Translations under genes and position numbers: made by a program
Notes under the pieces: model-generated
Database searches by the model: none
What the model saw: the letters and a program-made list of their open reading frames with translations, nothing else
Told to the model about the DNA's origin: nothing
Source of the DNA: Longispora albida DSM 44784
Lineage (GTDB): Bacteria > Actinomycetota > Actinomycetes > Mycobacteriales > Micromonosporaceae
NCBI RefSeq assembly: GCF_000379825.1
Contig: NZ_KB903834.1
Location: 62,189 to 126,188, forward strand
Reading direction: 5' to 3'
Length of the DNA: 64,000 nt
Part shown: one piece after another, positions 41,687 to 49,782 of the stretch
How positions within the stretch are numbered: position 1 is the first letter of the stretch
Layout of the letters: each line of letters opens with the position of its first letter

Positions 41687-44299
41687 CTACTCGCGCCCGC
41701 CGATCGCGTCAGCCGGCGCTGGCCGCATCGCGTACCGGGTGGCCAGCCGCATCGCTCCCCAGGCGAGCGCGACGGTCAGCGCCACGATCGCGAGCAGCCC
41801 GGCCGGGGAGAAGCTGGGCACGGGCGACCCCGTCAGCCCGAGGCTGTAGCCGGCCAGCGGCGGGATCGCCGCCACCAGCCCGGACAGCAACGCGGACGAC
41901 ACCACGATCGCGGCCTCGGCGTTCACCATCGAGCGGACCTGCCGGCGGCTCGCACCGGCGAGCCGCAACATGGCGAACTCGCGTACCCGGGCCCCCGTCG
42001 CCATCACCAGGCTGTTCACCACGGCGATGGCGATGTATCCGAGCAGGACGGTCTGGAACAGCAGGTTGAGTGCCCAGTCGCCCGGGCCGCCGGAACCGGG
42101 TCCGGCCAGGAACGCCTCCCGCCCGCCGACCCGGACCGTCGGGTACCGCTCGACGGCGGCGCGCAGCGCACCCGCCAGCCCCTTCGCGTCCGCCCCGGCT
42201 GCCGACCTGATCAGCACAGCGCTGTTGACCTGTGCGGTGGTGTGGGTGACCACGAGGTCGTTGGGCAGGGTGACGTCCGCGAAGCCCAGGCCGTTCTCGT
42301 AGATCGCCACCACGCGCGGCCTGATCAGCGTGCCGTCGCCGAGCCGCAGTTCGGTGGTACCGCCGGCTTTCGCGCCGATGGACTCCGCGACGATCCGGCT
42401 CAGTGCCACAGCCGCCTCGCCCCGCAGGTTCACGATGTCGCCCTCGATGACCGCGAGGTCCATGGTCTCGGAGAGCCCTTCGGGGGTGACGCCCTGCGCG
42501 GAGAAGGCCTTGGTGGCGGTGCTGTCCTCGGACGGGAAGGTCAGCAACACCCGCGTCCGGGCCACCGGCGTCACCACCGCCACCCCCGGCACGCCGCGCA
42601 CTGCGGCCACGACTTCCGGGGACACCCCCGTGCCCGACGACACGGTCAGCACATGGTCGGCGCGGAGCCCGTCCTCGGCCTGCTGCTGCGCAGCGACGAT
42701 CGCCGTGGAAGCTGTGAACACCTGCACGGCAGCCAGGGTCACGCCCACGGCCAGCGGGGTGGTGGCCGCGCTGAGCCGTCTGTATCCGGCCCGGGCGTTG
42801 GCCTGCGCGAGGAAGCCGCTGGCCGAGGACCACCGGCTCACGATCCAGCCGGACGGCACGAGCGTGCCGCAGAGCAGCACCGGCCCGAGGCAACCGAGGG
42901 CCACGACGAACAGGAGTACCGCGCTCGCAGCCGTATCGGCCGCCGAGTCTCCTCCCGACGCCACGTTGCCGAAGGTCAGCAGGAACCCGAGCGGGACGAG
43001 CACGATACCGAGGCCGAGCCGGACCCAGCCGAGCTTCCTGGGCTCGATCGCCGCGTCCGCGAGGGCCTCGACCGGGCTGACCCTGGCCACCCGGCGCGCG
43101 ACCAGCCAGCCGGCGACCCGGGCGCTGGTCACGCACAGCAGCAGCGCGGCGAGGACCGGCAGGAATCCCACGCGCACCTGGAAGTCCGGGGGCATCGCGC
43201 CAGCGAGGACGAACACGCCGCGCATCACGAACGCGAGCGCCACGCCCGGGACCGCGCCGGCCACCGCGCCAGCCGAGGCGACCAGGGTCATCTCGGCACC
43301 GATCATCCGGTGGATCTGCCGGGGCGTCGCACCGATGGCGCGGAGCAGGGCGAGTTCCCGCCTGCGCTGGCGTACCGACAGCGCGAGGGTGCTCGCGACC
43401 ACGAACACCACGATCAGGACCATGGTGCCGCCGAACGAGGCCGCAGTCTCCACCACCAGGCTGCGGGCGTCACCCACGTCCAGGAACTCGACGTCACCGC
43501 GCCCCGTGCCGGTCCGGGCCATCACGCCCGGCACAGCGGCGGTGATCCTTCCCGCCAGCTCCACCGGGTCGGCACCGGGCGCGGCGAGCACTCCGATGGC
43601 GTCCACCCGATCGGGACGGCCGGACAGCCGGGCCGCCTGATCATCGGTGAAGAACACGGCGGACTGCCGGACCAGCCCGCTGCCCGGGGCGGTGGCGATG
43701 CCGACCACGCGGTAGGAGGACGGGACCGAGCCGGCGACGAGGCGTACCGTCGCACCGACCCGCACACCACCACGCGCGGCAAGGCCGGCGTCGAGCACCA
43801 CTTCGTCCGAAGTGGACGATGCCCGGCCCTCGCTCACCCGGAACGGCGCGAGGACAGCGCTGGACCAGCCGTGCCCGAGTACCGGAAAGCCACCCGGCCC
43901 GCCCACAGCCTCCCCGCCCGGCCCCAGCAGGCTGACCTCGACGCTGACGTCACCCACAGCCGACTGGACTCCCGGTACCGCCGCGACGGCCGCGACCGCC
44001 CCGGCCGGCAGCGTGACCCGCTCGCTGTACCGGACCTCGGCGGTCTCGTCCAGCCAGAAGGACTGCTCAGCGCCGGCGACCACTGCCGCGCCTGAGTACC
44101 GCTCGGGCTGGACTCCGGCACCGAGCCCGGACATCAGCAGGACGCCGCACGCAGTGATAACCGCCGATCCAGCGGCGATCGCGAAGAACGAGCCGGCGAA
44201 CCCGCCCCTGCGCCCCTTGATCGTGCTCCACGCCAGCGACAGGTCCCTGCGCGACGGCACGACGACGCCGGCCAGGCGCCGCACGAGGCGGATCACCAT
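41687..44299 (-). CDS. FtsX-type ABC permease (second module)
   Basis: 870 aa. N-terminal membrane helix (about 30-55), an extracytoplasmic domain, a first FtsX block (about 270-400, RRRELALLRAIGATPRQIHRM), a middle helix cluster, a second extracytoplasmic domain and a second FtsX block (about 740-865, ARVREFAMLRLAGASRRQV). Same architecture as the permease at 7814. The start overlaps the ATPase stop by 7 bp. It lies convergent to the AfsR half, 11 bp apart. Cargo unknown. Confidence 0.88.
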   Translation of the reverse strand: MVIRLVRRLAGVVVPSRRDLSLAWSTIKGRRGGFAGSFFAIAAGSAVITACGVLLMSGLGAGVQPERYSGAAVVAGAEQSFWLDETAEVRYSERVTLPAGAVAAVAAVPGVQSAVGDVSVEVSLLGPGGEAVGGPGGFPVLGHGWSSAVLAPFRVSEGRASSTSDEVVLDAGLAARGGVRVGATVRLVAGSVPSSYRVVGIATAPGSGLVRQSAVFFTDDQAARLSGRPDRVDAIGVLAAPGADPVELAGRITAAVPGVMARTGTGRGDVEFLDVGDARSLVVETAASFGGTMVLIVVFVVASTLALSVRQRRRELALLRAIGATPRQIHRMIGAEMTLVASAGAVAGAVPGVALAFVMRGVFVLAGAMPPDFQVRVGFLPVLAALLLCVTSARVAGWLVARRVARVSPVEALADAAIEPRKLGWVRLGLGIVLVPLGFLLTFGNVASGGDSAADTAASAVLLFVVALGCLGPVLLCGTLVPSGWIVSRWSSASGFLAQANARAGYRRLSAATTPLAVGVTLAAVQVFTASTAIVAAQQQAEDGLRADHVLTVSSGTGVSPEVVAAVRGVPGVAVVTPVARTRVLLTFPSEDSTATKAFSAQGVTPEGLSETMDLAVIEGDIVNLRGEAAVALSRIVAESIGAKAGGTTELRLGDGTLIRPRVVAIYENGLGFADVTLPNDLVVTHTTAQVNSAVLIRSAAGADAKGLAGALRAAVERYPTVRVGGREAFLAGPGSGGPGDWALNLLFQTVLLGYIAIAVVNSLVMATGARVREFAMLRLAGASRRQVRSMVNAEAAIVVSSALLSGLVAAIPPLAGYSLGLTGSPVPSFSPAGLLAIVALTVALAWGAMRLATRYAMRPAPADAIGGRE

Positions 44300-45039
44300 T
44301 CGCCCAGGTGCGTCATGCGTGCCGCGACCTGCTCCGGCGCAGGCCGGGCCAGTTCGCCCGCCAGCCGCCCGTCGGCCAGGAACACCACGGAATCCGCGTA
44401 CGAGGCGGCCACCGGGTCATGCGTGACCATCAGCACCGTCTGCCCCAGCTCGTCGACGACGCGGCGCAGCAGTTCCAGAACCTGCCTGCTGGAACGGGTG
44501 TCCAGCGCGCCGGTCGGCTCGTCGGCGACCACGACGTCGGGGTGGTTGATCAGCGCGCGGGCGATCGCGACCCTCTGCTGCTGACCGCCGGACAGCTCGC
44601 CGGGCCGCCGGTCGAGGTGCTCGGCCAGGCCCACCGCACCGAGTACCTCGCGCAGGAAGGCACCGTCGGCCTTCCGGTCAGCCAGCCGCAGCGGCAGCGT
44701 GACGTTCTCCGCCACGGTCAAGGACCCCAGCAGGTTGTACGCCTGGAAGACGAACCCGATCCGATCCCGCCGCAGCTCGGTCAGCTCGGTCTCCGACCGG
44801 GTGGACAGGTCCACGTCGCCCAGCACGACCCGGCCGGCTGTCGGCTGGTCCAGGCCGGCCGCGCAGTTCAGGAACGTGCTCTTACCCGAGCCGGACGGCC
44901 CCATGACGGCGGTGAAAGTACCGGACAGGAACCCGGCCGTCACCGCGTCGAGCGCCCGCACCGTGTTCTTCCCCGACCGGTACTCCTTCGACACCGCGTC
45001 CAGCCGCACCGCGTACTTTCCGTCCTTCGTGGATCTCAT
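44293..45039 (-). CDS. ABC transporter ATPase, MacB/LolD type (second module)
   Basis: 248 aa. Walker A GPSGSGKST, FVFQAYNLLGSLTV, signature LSGGQQQRVA, Walker B VVVADEPTGALDT and VTHDPVAASYA are intact. ATG 45039 has no clear ribosome-binding site, so a leaderless or weakly initiated message is possible. Divergent from the kinase/regulator genes, with a 16-bp palindrome between. Confidence 0.9.
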   Translation of the reverse strand: MRSTKDGKYAVRLDAVSKEYRSGKNTVRALDAVTAGFLSGTFTAVMGPSGSGKSTFLNCAAGLDQPTAGRVVLGDVDLSTRSETELTELRRDRIGFVFQAYNLLGSLTVAENVTLPLRLADRKADGAFLREVLGAVGLAEHLDRRPGELSGGQQQRVAIARALINHPDVVVADEPTGALDTRSSRQVLELLRRVVDELGQTVLMVTHDPVAASYADSVVFLADGRLAGELARPAPEQVAARMTHLGEW

Positions 45040-45100
45040 GCTGTCCGACGTTAGGTTCGGCGGGCGGCCCGGCCCGATACCCTCAGCCCCCGGATCTGAG

Positions 45101-45116
45101 CTACAGCTGGCTGTAG
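45101..45116. promoter_or_regulatory. 16-bp palindrome, likely response-regulator operator
   Basis: CTACAGCTGGCTGTAG has perfect CTACAG/CTGTAG arms. It sits in the 138-bp gap between the divergent ABC ATPase and histidine kinase genes, 62-77 bp from either start, a natural site for the LuxR-type regulator encoded downstream. Confidence 0.5.
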
Positions 45117-45177
45117 TGGCAGGCGCGGCGGGCACCGGGCAGACTCGACGCGGCGAGGTACAGCGAAAGGATCTTTG

Positions 45178-46326
45178 GTGGCGTCGGGGCAACGGTGGCG
45201 ACAGGCTCGGCGCAGCTGCACCTACCTCCTGGGCTCGTTACTCTCCGGGGTCGTCACCATACTCGCGCTGCCGCTCCTGCTCGTCCCGAATCTCGCGCGG
45301 CGCTGGGCGGACCGGCACCGGGCCCGCGCGGCCCGGCTGCTCGGGGCACCGGCCGTTCCCGCCGGCGGCAGCACATCCCGTTCCCTGCTCTGGCTGCCGG
45401 TGAACGTCGTGGCCGGAGTGGTGCTCGGCCTGCCGGCGCTGCTGTGCGCGGGCAACATCGTGGTCGCGCTGATCGCCACTCCACTGTGGTGGGCGTTCCG
45501 GCTGGAGGATCGGCCACGGCTGTTCGTCGACGTCCCCGTGACCGGCTGGCCGACCGCCCTCACTCTCGGCCCGCTCCAGATCCTGTTACTCGGCCTGCTG
45601 GCGTACCTGTGCTTCCCGCCGGTCGCCCGCGCGCACGCCCGGATCTGCCTGCTGGTGCTGTCGCACACCGCGAACGAGCAGCTCGCCGAGCGCGTCGCCG
45701 TGCTGACCCGCAGCCGCGCGGACGTGCTCGACGCGCACGGGGCCGAGCTGCGCCGGATCGAACGCGACCTCCACGACGGTACCCAGGCCCGGCTCGTGGC
45801 GATCGCGATGCGGCTGGCCGTGGCGCGGCAGGCCTTCACCGACAACCCGCGCGACGACGAGTTCGTGGCGGGACTCCTCCAGGACGCCCACACCGGAACC
45901 GAGGAGGCGATGGCCGAACTCCGCGAGGTGATCCGGACCGTGTACCCGCCGATCCTCGCCGACCGTGGCCTCACCGGCGCCCTGACGGCGGTGACGACCC
46001 GGTGCGGCGTGCCGGTCCGGCTGGACATCGGGGAGCTGGAGCGCGTTCCGGCGGCCGTGGAGGCCGTCGTCTACTTCGCCGTCGCCGAGGCGCTCACGAA
46101 CGTCACCAAACACAGCCAGGCGACCGAGGCCAGCGTCCGGCTGAGCCGCACGGCCGACCGGCTTTCGGTAGTGATCACCGACAACGGTACCGGCGGCGCC
46201 GACGAGGGGCGGGGCACCGGCATCACCGGAATCCGCGGCCGGGTACTCGCGCTCGACGGCACCATCGACATCAACAGCCCGGCCGGCGGGCCGACAGTCA
46301 TCACCCTGGAGCTGCCATGCGGGTAG
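45178..46326 (+). CDS. sensor histidine kinase, HisKA_3/NarL class (second module)
   Basis: 382 aa. GTG 45178 with AAAGGA upstream; TTG 45175 is an alternative. Three or four N-terminal hydrophobic segments, phosphoacceptor helix ELRRIERDLHDGTQARLVAI, ATPase motifs ALTNVTKHSQA, DNGTGGADEG and GTGITGIRGRV. Paralogue of the kinase at 5463. The stop overlaps the regulator start by 10 bp. Confidence 0.88.
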   Translation: MASGQRWRQARRSCTYLLGSLLSGVVTILALPLLLVPNLARRWADRHRARAARLLGAPAVPAGGSTSRSLLWLPVNVVAGVVLGLPALLCAGNIVVALIATPLWWAFRLEDRPRLFVDVPVTGWPTALTLGPLQILLLGLLAYLCFPPVARAHARICLLVLSHTANEQLAERVAVLTRSRADVLDAHGAELRRIERDLHDGTQARLVAIAMRLAVARQAFTDNPRDDEFVAGLLQDAHTGTEEAMAELREVIRTVYPPILADRGLTGALTAVTTRCGVPVRLDIGELERVPAAVEAVVYFAVAEALTNVTKHSQATEASVRLSRTADRLSVVITDNGTGGADEGRGTGITGIRGRVLALDGTIDINSPAGGPTVITLELPCG

Positions 46327-46964
46327 TGATCGCCGAGGACAACGTACTGCTGTCCACCGGGCTCGAGTTGCTGCTGGGCCGCGCGGGCTTCCAGATCGCG
46401 GCGGTCGCCGTCGACGCACCCGCCTTCCTCGCCGCCGTACGGGAACACCGGCCCGACGTCACGATCGTCGACGTCCGGCTGCCACCGTCGTTCCGCGACG
46501 AGGGGATCCGGGCGGCGCTCCAGGCCCGCAAGGAGCACCCCGGCCTGCCCGTCCTGGTGCTGTCGCAGTACGTCGAGCAGCAGTACGCCGCCGAGCTGCT
46601 GTCCAGCTCCGCCGGCGGGGTCGGCTATCTCCTCAAGGACCGGGTCAGCCGGGTGGACGAGTTCGTCGACGCGGTCCGCCGGGTCGCCGCCGGGGGTACC
46701 GCGATGGACCCCGAGGTCATCGCCGGGCTCGTCCAGCGGGCCGGCGACCCGATCGCCGCCCTCACCCCGCGCGAACGCGAGGTACTCGCGCTGATGGCAC
46801 AGGGCCACGACAACAACGCCATCGCCGGGCAGCTCGTCATCACCGACAACGCCGTTCACAAGCACATCGGCAACATCTTCGCCAAGCTCGGCCTCGCCGT
46901 GACCGACAGCGGCCACCGCCGCGTCCTCGCCGTCCTCGCCCACCTCAACGCGGCAGGCACCTGA
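46317..46964 (+). CDS. NarL/LuxR-family response regulator (second module)
   Basis: 215 aa. Receiver MRVVIAEDNVLLSTGL with phosphoacceptor Asp in VTIVDVRLPP, and LuxR helix-turn-helix LTPREREVLALMAQGHDNNAIAG with DNAVHKHIGNIFAKLGL. Close paralogue of the regulator at 4822. It probably controls the divergent ABC/FtsX genes. Confidence 0.9.
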   Translation: MRVVIAEDNVLLSTGLELLLGRAGFQIAAVAVDAPAFLAAVREHRPDVTIVDVRLPPSFRDEGIRAALQARKEHPGLPVLVLSQYVEQQYAAELLSSSAGGVGYLLKDRVSRVDEFVDAVRRVAAGGTAMDPEVIAGLVQRAGDPIAALTPREREVLALMAQGHDNNAIAGQLVITDNAVHKHIGNIFAKLGLAVTDSGHRRVLAVLAHLNAAGT

Positions 46965-47044
46965 ACACTCGTCGGCGCCTCATGGGCGGCCGCCTGGCCA
47001 CTAGATGGCTGATGTCTCATCCCGGGCGCACGATGTAAGAGAAG

Positions 47045-47086
47045 TTTGACAATCGGGTGTGGGTGCGGCACCCTGAATATGTCAAA
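47045..47086. promoter_or_regulatory. inverted TTTGACA/TGTCAAA pair upstream of the membrane/XRE operon
   Basis: TTTGACA (47045-47051) and TGTCAAA (47080-47086) flank the promoter region of the gene at 47115. They could be half-sites for the XRE regulator encoded by the second gene. The rest of 46965-47114 shows no gene. Confidence 0.3.
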
Positions 47087-47114
47087 GAACTCAGACATTG
47101 CCAGGGGGCAACCC

Positions 47115-47504
47115 ATGAGAAAGCTGAACCGCTGGGCGATCGCCCTTCCGGCCGGCATCGCGCTGGCGCTGCTCGGCGGCCTGATCGCCGCGTTCGTCGC
47201 CGACGACCAGAAAATGATCACCTTCATCGCCTTCGCGATCACCACCTGGCCGATCTTCGCCGGCGTGATCTGGGCCTTCCTCCCCGATCCGGACGCCCCG
47301 CGCAACCCCGAGGACACCGTCGAGCACGCGTGGAAGCAGCGCGCGGCCTACGGGGCACTCGTCGACCTGCTCACCGCGATGGCGCTGGCGCTGGGCGCGA
47401 AGTACGCGCTCGGCGCGCCCGACATCCCGCTCCAGGTCTTCCTCGTCCTCGGACTGGCCGACGCGGGCGCGCGCTACCTGGTCGCCGCGCGGCGGGGGGC
47501 GTAG
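47115..47504 (+). CDS. small multi-pass membrane protein
   Basis: 129 aa. AGGGGG (47103-47108) selects ATG 47115. Four predicted helices (WAIALPAGIALALLGGLIAAF, MITFIAFAITTWPIFAGVIW, LLTAMALALGAKYALG, LQVFLVLGLADAGARYLV). The XRE gene starts 2 bp after its stop. Pairs of a small membrane protein and a 65-aa XRE regulator are common and usually autoregulated; function unknown. Confidence 0.65.
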   Translation: MRKLNRWAIALPAGIALALLGGLIAAFVADDQKMITFIAFAITTWPIFAGVIWAFLPDPDAPRNPEDTVEHAWKQRAAYGALVDLLTAMALALGAKYALGAPDIPLQVFLVLGLADAGARYLVAARRGA

Positions 47505-47506
47505 GG

Positions 47507-47704
47507 ATGCGCAACCGGGTCGCCGAGCTGCGCGCCGCCGCTGGCCTGTCCCAGCAGGCATGCGCCGAACGGCTCGGGATCACTCGCCAGACGGTGATCT
47601 CCATGGAGAAGGGGCACTTCGACCCTCGGCTGTCGCTGGCCTTCCGGGTGGCCGAACTGTTCGGGGTGGGGATCGGGGAGGTCTTCTTCCCCGAAGGCCA
47701 ATAG
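47507..47704 (+). CDS. short XRE-family transcriptional regulator
   Basis: 65 aa, essentially one helix-turn-helix domain: VAELRAAAGLSQQACAERLG and TRQTVISMEKGHFDPRLSL, then AFRVAELFGVGIGEVFF. Typical of the small YozG-like regulators next to membrane-protein genes. Probably represses its own operon. Confidence 0.8.
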   Translation: MRNRVAELRAAAGLSQQACAERLGITRQTVISMEKGHFDPRLSLAFRVAELFGVGIGEVFFPEGQ

Positions 47705-47889
47705 ACGGCCGGGGCAGGGCTGGGCCCCGCTCACCGCTTGGATTGCGATCCTCGTGAGGCCATGCACCACAGCGATCAAGCCTGCGAGATCCACAGCCAG
47801 CCCACCCCAGAGGGGCCGCTACTCAGGCCCGCCTGCCGTTTCACCGCATGGCGACGTATCAGGTGCCTGATTTACTCACCACACAGGAA
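47705..47889. other. non-coding stretch before displaced tRNA end
   Basis: No gene or convincing structure is visible in these 185 bp. It is host sequence that, before the tRNA-site insertion, followed the tRNA-fMet terminator. Confidence 0.4.
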
Positions 47890-47924
47890 AGGGCGTAGAT
47901 CTCAATGAATGAAATCTACGCCCT
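47890..47924 (-). terminator. terminator hairpin beside displaced tRNA 3' end
   Basis: AGGGCGTAGAT / ATCTACGCCCT, an 11-bp stem with a 13-nt loop, immediately below the partial tRNA copy. On the minus strand it is followed by TTTCC. It looks like the original terminator of the tRNA-fMet gene. Confidence 0.6.
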
Positions 47925-47939
47925 GACCTGCACTTCTTG

Positions 47940-47982
47940 GTAGCGGGGCTAGGATTTGAACCTAGGACCTCTGGGTTATGAG
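47940..47982 (-). other. displaced 3' half of tRNA-fMet (attachment-site remnant)
   Basis: From the anticodon loop to the discriminator base it matches the intact tRNA-fMet at 49542-49615 at 38 of 42 positions. The four differences are two compensating T-stem pairs, so the T-arm still folds. No 5' half is present. This is the expected footprint of an element inserted at the 3' end of the tRNA gene. Confidence 0.8.
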
Positions 47983-48185
47983 AACTTCGGGGACCGTCTC
48001 ACCCGTTCGCACCCATTGTTGTACGTGCAGGTCACGAGCCTCACGTGACGATTTGCCGTCTCCCCCGGACCCTAGGCGCCCGGCCCGTTCCCGCATCTCT
48101 CGGCCACAGTTCAGGTCACGGCAGCCAGATGTGGCCCGACCTTAGGGCGAGTCAGCTGCTTCCAGCACTTCTACCGTTGAATCCC

Positions 48186-49331
48186 TTACCTGAGCTGGAT
48201 GACAAACTGATTCGGCGATTCATAAGGATCTTCGAGGCGTCGCCTCTCCTGAATTACACCTAAGCGGATGTTCCGGAGCTCAGGGGTAGCGACATAGTAA
48301 CGTCCCTTGGTCTCCCCCATCGCTTGCAGAAACCCGGCGTCGACCATCATTCGAAGATCCCGGTTGGCCGTTCCCAACTCCACATCGGCATCTTTTTCAT
48401 AGAACGCCCGACGCACCTTGAGACCGAGAGCCGCCGAGTAGAGGGCGAAAATCGCGCGCTCCGGCAGTTTCTTAGCAGCCGCAACCCGCTCCAGCTCGCC
48501 CCAAGTGCGCTTAGCGTCGTCGACTCGACGCAGCACCGTCTGAGCCTGCATATGGTGGGCTACAAGATTAAACCTAACCCACGACTTGGAGCTACGCTCT
48601 GGATGCCACGCACCTCCGCCCGTCTCAGCAAGCACCGAGTAGTAGGCCGTAGTGTTTCTACCCAACCATTCCTCAATACTGCTGAACTCCGGGGTCAGGA
48701 TCTTCTCGCGAGCCAGCACCATCGTTTGGAGCGCACGCGCCATTCTCCCGTTGCCGTCGCGGAAAGGATGGATCATCACAAGATTCAGGTGAGCCATCGC
48801 AGCCCGAACGAAGACAGGACTTTCGTCGTCATTGAGGTACTCGATGAGCTCTCGCATCAAGCCCGCCACCATATCGGCATCGGGACCCTCGTACACCCGC
48901 ACATCATGTTCCTCGTCGTGGACGAATATCTGACCTTGGCGGTACCGGCCGGGACTCTTGCTCAGATCGTGACCCAGCATCATGAAGTGCAGGCTACGCA
49001 GCAACGACTCATCCAGAACAAATGATGCGTCGTCTGCAAGCTGCTGAACATAGGTCAAGGCATTCCGGTAGCCAACGATCTCCAGCGAGGTGCGGCGATC
49101 CGCATCAAGCGGCTCCTCGTCCTCCATGATGGCCAACGCATCATCAAGTGACACCTCGTACCCTTCGATGCTGTTGGAGCCCCTGACCGCACGAGCTTTC
49201 AGGTTTCGACGCAGCTGCCCGCTCCATCGCCGAGGCTCACGTAGGTAGACGCGAAGATTCTGGCGAAAATCGTTGATCTCCGCGATCACCCGAGCGTCTT
49301 CGTCATCGAGTTCTGGCACCTCAAACAACAT
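48186..49331 (-). CDS. Fic-domain AMP-transferase with N-terminal inhibitory motif and C-terminal winged helix
   Basis: 381 aa. The inhibitory helix motif SNSIEG (S-x-x-x-E-G) lies near residue 55. The catalytic loop HPFRDGNGRMAR contains the active-site His. An N-terminal Fic_N-like region precedes it. The C-terminal ~80 residues look like a winged helix (ANRDLRMMVDAGFLQAMGE, KGRYYVATPELRN). Class II Fic proteins AMPylate targets and are held inactive by their own inhibitory helix. ATG 49331 has no ribosome-binding site and is about 7 nt after a -10-like element, so the message is likely leaderless. Visibly lower GC than its surroundings, as for acquired DNA. Confidence 0.88.
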   Translation of the reverse strand: MLFEVPELDDEDARVIAEINDFRQNLRVYLREPRRWSGQLRRNLKARAVRGSNSIEGYEVSLDDALAIMEDEEPLDADRRTSLEIVGYRNALTYVQQLADDASFVLDESLLRSLHFMMLGHDLSKSPGRYRQGQIFVHDEEHDVRVYEGPDADMVAGLMRELIEYLNDDESPVFVRAAMAHLNLVMIHPFRDGNGRMARALQTMVLAREKILTPEFSSIEEWLGRNTTAYYSVLAETGGGAWHPERSSKSWVRFNLVAHHMQAQTVLRRVDDAKRTWGELERVAAAKKLPERAIFALYSAALGLKVRRAFYEKDADVELGTANRDLRMMVDAGFLQAMGETKGRYYVATPELRNIRLGVIQERRRLEDPYESPNQFVIQLR

Positions 49332-49337
49332 GACCCA

Positions 49338-49367
49338 CAGATAGCAGATTGACAAATCATCTGTCAA
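49338..49367 (-). promoter_or_regulatory. promoter of the Fic gene, probably leaderless
   Basis: On the minus strand TTGACA (49367-49362) is followed after 18 bp by TATCTG (49343-49338), then 6 nt to the ATG at 49331. A transcript starting at the usual distance from the -10 box would begin at the start codon. Confidence 0.6.
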
Positions 49368-49392
49368 TCTGAACAGATGATTTGTCAATCTG
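49345..49392. promoter_or_regulatory. 20-bp perfect inverted repeat overlapping the Fic promoter
   Basis: CAGATTGACAAATCATCTGT (49345-49364) and its exact reverse complement (49373-49392) are 8 bp apart and cover the -35 box. The core TTGACA/TGTCAA occurs three times. No separate repressor gene is in the insertion; the winged helix of the Fic protein is a candidate autorepressor. Confidence 0.65.
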
Positions 49393-49499
49393 TGAACCCG
49401 GGTGCGCCCTGGGTTCGCCCCTTGGAGCCTGGCTGGCTGGTCACAACCTTGGTCACACACGGGGTTCGACGAACTGGATCATCGACTGATTTCAGACAA

Positions 49500-49534
49500 A
49501 AAGAGGGTCGAACCTGTCCGGTTCGACCCTCTTT
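49500..49534 (-). terminator. terminator of tRNA-fMet
   Basis: 15-bp perfect stem AAAGAGGGTCGAACC / GGTTCGACCCTCTTT with loop TGTCC, just downstream of the tRNA on the minus strand and followed by T residues. Confidence 0.75.
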
Positions 49535-49541
49535 CAACCAG

Positions 49542-49615
49542 TAGCGGGGACAGGATTTGAACCTGTGACCTCTGGGTTATGAGCCCAGCGAGCTACCGAG
49601 CTGCTCCACCCCGCG
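49542..49615 (-). tRNA. initiator tRNA-fMet (CAT)
   Basis: 74 nt without encoded CCA. The minus strand begins CGCGGGGTGGAGCAGCTCGG, has anticodon loop CTCATAA flanked by GGG/CCC pairs, T-arm ACAGG-TTCAAAT-CCTGT and acceptor CCCCGCT-A. The unpaired first acceptor position and the three G-C pairs of the anticodon stem mark the initiator class. The gene was the target of the 1.6-kb insertion and has been restored. Confidence 0.95.
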
Positions 49616-49782
49616 CCGTTCAGCGTTTCAATTTCTTGCCTCGCTGACTTGAACTACATTAGCCGACCGCCGCCGGTTCGCCAAATCGGTATCCATCCAC
49701 GCGTCACGCGCCGTACATCCGCGTCCCGCAAACACGTCCGGCCGGGCTCAACAGAACCCGGCCGGACGTGCGTTCCCGCAGG

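Larger units (their letters stand above)
47983..49541. mobile_element. 1.6-kb insertion in tRNA-fMet carrying a Fic gene
   Basis: Flanked by the displaced tRNA 3' half on the left and the intact tRNA on the right. The only gene is a Fic protein; no integrase is present, so it is a remnant or an element mobilised in trans. 47983-48185 holds no recognisable gene. Confidence 0.65.

Noticed and set aside
42242-44095. 617-codon plus-strand open frame
   Set aside because: Shadow of the second FtsX permease.
47940-47982. A second tRNA-Met gene
   Set aside because: Only the part from the anticodon loop to the 3' end is present; there is no D-arm or 5' acceptor strand.
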